Below are positions 7,334-8,571 of a DNA stretch of 8,571 nt, in pieces. The DNA comes from an uncultured Ruminococcus sp. (GTDB lineage Bacteria; Bacillota; Clostridia; Oscillospirales; CAG-272). Position numbers and translations under genes: made by a program. The DNA is taken from positions 1 to 8,571 of the forward strand of contig CADBTH010000068.1 in NCBI GenBank assembly GCA_902797495.1, given 5' to 3'. The stretch's first letter is position 1. Every line of letters begins with the position of its first letter. The notes beneath the pieces are model-generated. The model saw only the letters and a program-made list of their open reading frames with translations. It was not told the DNA's origin and did no database searches.

Positions 7334-7362
7334 AAAGTACCGCCCGAACGGGCGGTACTTTT
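7333..7362. terminator. Rho-independent terminator, probably bidirectional
   Basis: A perfect 13-bp stem, AAAAGTACCGCCC / GGGCGGTACTTTT, closes a GAAC loop. The stem starts on the last base of the TGA stop of the second transporter gene. The A-run on one side and T-run on the other give a short U-tract in either direction, and the convergent DUF4405 gene ends 28 bases further on, so it can serve both units. Confidence 0.88.
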
Positions 7363-7390
7363 CGGTCAAGGCGTATTTTCGTTAGTTCAC

Positions 7391-8140
7391 TCAGGCGCAG
7401 ATCACGAGAGTCGCGCCTATGAGCAGAGCTCCGATGAGGAGAGTTCCCGCCGTGAAAGTTCTGTTCCTTCTGTTTTCTGCTCCGTTCCCGCAAGTCTTTA
7501 TGACGTGCGCGATCCACGCGCCGAGAAAAGCGAACGACGTCAGCATCGCAAGGTTCTCGGCGATAACGAGAGGCGCCGCTTTGTCGTAATCGAGCATGGC
7601 GAAGGGCGTGCGGAAAAAGATATAATCGGGGATCCCTGCTCTGACGAAGAGCCATATTCCGACGCCTGCGACCGCCGCTAATACGGCGGCGACGGTGGTC
7701 TTGACCCTGCCGCTCCACTTGAAGCCCGCCGTCATCGCCGGCACGTGGAGCCCGAGATGGAGCCCCATCAGAATGAACGACCAGTACGACATGGCGAGGT
7801 GAAACCGTCTTGCGAACGATACGGGAAGCATCCCGTAAAGGAAAGGCGTCGCGTGCGCGCTCATCGCCATGCCGCAGAGCGCGGTCAGAGCGATGGAGAC
7901 GAGAAGGAGGGTGTTCACGACAGTCGTGACGGTCCTGTAAGCGTTGTATCTGCCTTTGAAAAGGGAAGAGTACCATTTTCTGTTCAGCACGTGATGGACT
8001 ATCAGTAGAACGGTCATACCGATCCCGAACCATTCGTGCAGCGTCTCCCCCGTGACCTGATACGCCGTCAGGAGAAGCAGAAGGACGGTCATGCACACGT
8101 CAACGGCTTTTTTTATTCTGTTCTTACGTTTTATCTGCAT
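7391..8140 (-). CDS. DUF4405-type multi-helix membrane protein, possible heme b electron carrier
   Basis: This 249-residue integral membrane protein has hydrophobic segments at about 12-28, 36-51, 72-94, 115-134, 147-167, 193-215 and 228-248. Histidines H35 and H49/H50 (ETLHEWFGIGMTVLLIVHH) flank the second helix, and H114 and H128/H132 (RRFHLAMSYW, then GLHLGLH) flank the fourth. The 14-residue spacing within each pair resembles heme-ligand spacing in small cytochrome b-type four-helix proteins, and DUF4405 members show this layout. A short basic N-terminus (KRKNRIKK) suggests that it stays inside. The ATG at 8138-8140 has a GGAGG site upstream. It follows a flavodoxin gene by 18 bp in the same operon. 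I infer a role in passing electrons between a cytosolic flavoprotein and the membrane; heme binding is not proven. DUF4405 naming comes from pattern recall, not a search. Confidence 0.8.
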   Translation of the reverse strand: MQIKRKNRIKKAVDVCMTVLLLLLTAYQVTGETLHEWFGIGMTVLLIVHHVLNRKWYSSLFKGRYNAYRTVTTVVNTLLLVSIALTALCGMAMSAHATPFLYGMLPVSFARRFHLAMSYWSFILMGLHLGLHVPAMTAGFKWSGRVKTTVAAVLAAVAGVGIWLFVRAGIPDYIFFRTPFAMLDYDKAAPLVIAENLAMLTSFAFLGAWIAHVIKTCGNGAENRRNRTFTAGTLLIGALLIGATLVICA

Positions 8141-8158
8141 CTGTCCGTCCTCCGTAAT

Positions 8159-8571
8159 TTATTTAAGGCTGTCGATCCAGGACGAGATCTCCTCGTCAGA
8201 GACTCCTGCGCTGAGGCGGCGGCCTTCGAGCCACACGCCGCTCTTTGCGAGCTCCGCGAGGTTTTCTCCGCTCCTGCCGATACCGCTCCCGCCCGACGTG
8301 CAGAACGGGATCACGGTGATACCGTCGAAGTCATAGCTCTCGACGAACGTGTCCATTATCCTCGGCTCTTCTCCCCACCATATCGGGAAGCCGACGTAGA
8401 TCCTTTCGTATCCGTCGAGGGAGACGCGCTCGCTTCCTATCGCGGGGCGCGCGCTTTTGTCGTTCTGCTCGACTGTCGTCCGACTGTCTCTGTCGTTCCA
8501 GTCGAGGTCGGCGTCCGTGTATTCGACCTCCGCTCTGATCTCGTAAAGGTCGGCGTCCTCGATCCTTGCGA
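8159..8571 (-). CDS. Flavodoxin (Flavodoxin_4-like), 5' end outside window
   Basis: The last 137 residues of a flavodoxin-fold protein are present; the frame is open at the right edge, so the start and the FMN-phosphate loop (the family's T/S-x-T-G-N-T motif) are missing. Visible signatures are DLYEI followed by an acidic stretch near the start, YVGFPIWWGEEPRIMDTFVE (the aromatic loop typical of this subfamily) and PFCTSGGSGIGRSGENLAEL (FMN ring-side loop). The C-terminus ends in an amphipathic SDEEISSWIDSLK helix. About 30-40 N-terminal residues are probably lacking, more if it carries a lipoprotein or signal peptide. It is a low-potential one- or two-electron carrier using FMN. The 18-bp gap to the downstream DUF4405 gene indicates one transcript, so the membrane protein is its likely partner. 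The promoter lies outside the window. Confidence 0.92.
   Translation of the reverse strand, partial: ARIEDADLYEIRAEVEYTDADLDWNDRDSRTTVEQNDKSARPAIGSERVSLDGYERIYVGFPIWWGEEPRIMDTFVESYDFDGITVIPFCTSGGSGIGRSGENLAELAKSGVWLEGRRLSAGVSDEEISSWIDSLK

Overview
The window looks like a chromosomal segment from a moderately high-GC Firmicute, most likely an anaerobic, gut-type Clostridia. The reasons are strong GGAGG-type ribosome binding sites, AT-rich intergenic promoters of sigma-70/sigma-A type, mixed use of AGA/AGG, CGC and ATA codons, tandem Na/Pi transporters with PhoU tails, and a flavodoxin next to a DUF4405 membrane protein. The taxonomic guess is inference only. I see no rRNA, tRNA, CRISPR array, transposase or integrase.

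Region 1 (1-3462, all minus strand) is a compact three-gene operon, read right to left: a TerB_N/TerB_C domain protein (1963-3462), a BrxD-like (DUF2791) P-loop ATPase (659-1966), and an Lhr/BrxHI-like DEIH-box superfamily 2 helicase that runs off the left edge (1-630). The first two overlap by 4 bp (ATGA) and the helicase follows after 28 bp. This gene content and order match the recently described Shango anti-phage defence system (SngA, SngB, SngC). This is the main accessory feature of the window. Its proposed promoter (extended -10, 17-bp spacer) lies at 3496-3524.

Region 2 (3463-3691) is an AT-rich divergent intergenic region with outward-facing promoters for the defence operon (minus) and the phosphate transporter pair (plus). 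Between them are small direct and inverted repeats that could be an operator.

Region 3 (3692-7333, plus strand) holds two tandem paralogous Na+/phosphate cotransporter-family proteins, each with a C-terminal PhoU-like domain, separated by 30 bp and so probably co-transcribed. The second copy has lost conserved residues in its second transport repeat (QSS to QSA, and a degraded GxxxGT element), which suggests divergence of function. A 13-bp-stem hairpin at 7333-7362 ends this unit and may also end the convergent one.

Region 4 (7391-8571, minus strand) is a flavodoxin (5' end outside the window) followed after 18 bp by a DUF4405-type multi-helix membrane protein with two pairs of histidines spaced like heme ligands. 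Together they suggest a small membrane electron-transfer module. Nothing in the sequence links regions 3 and 4 functionally to the defence operon.
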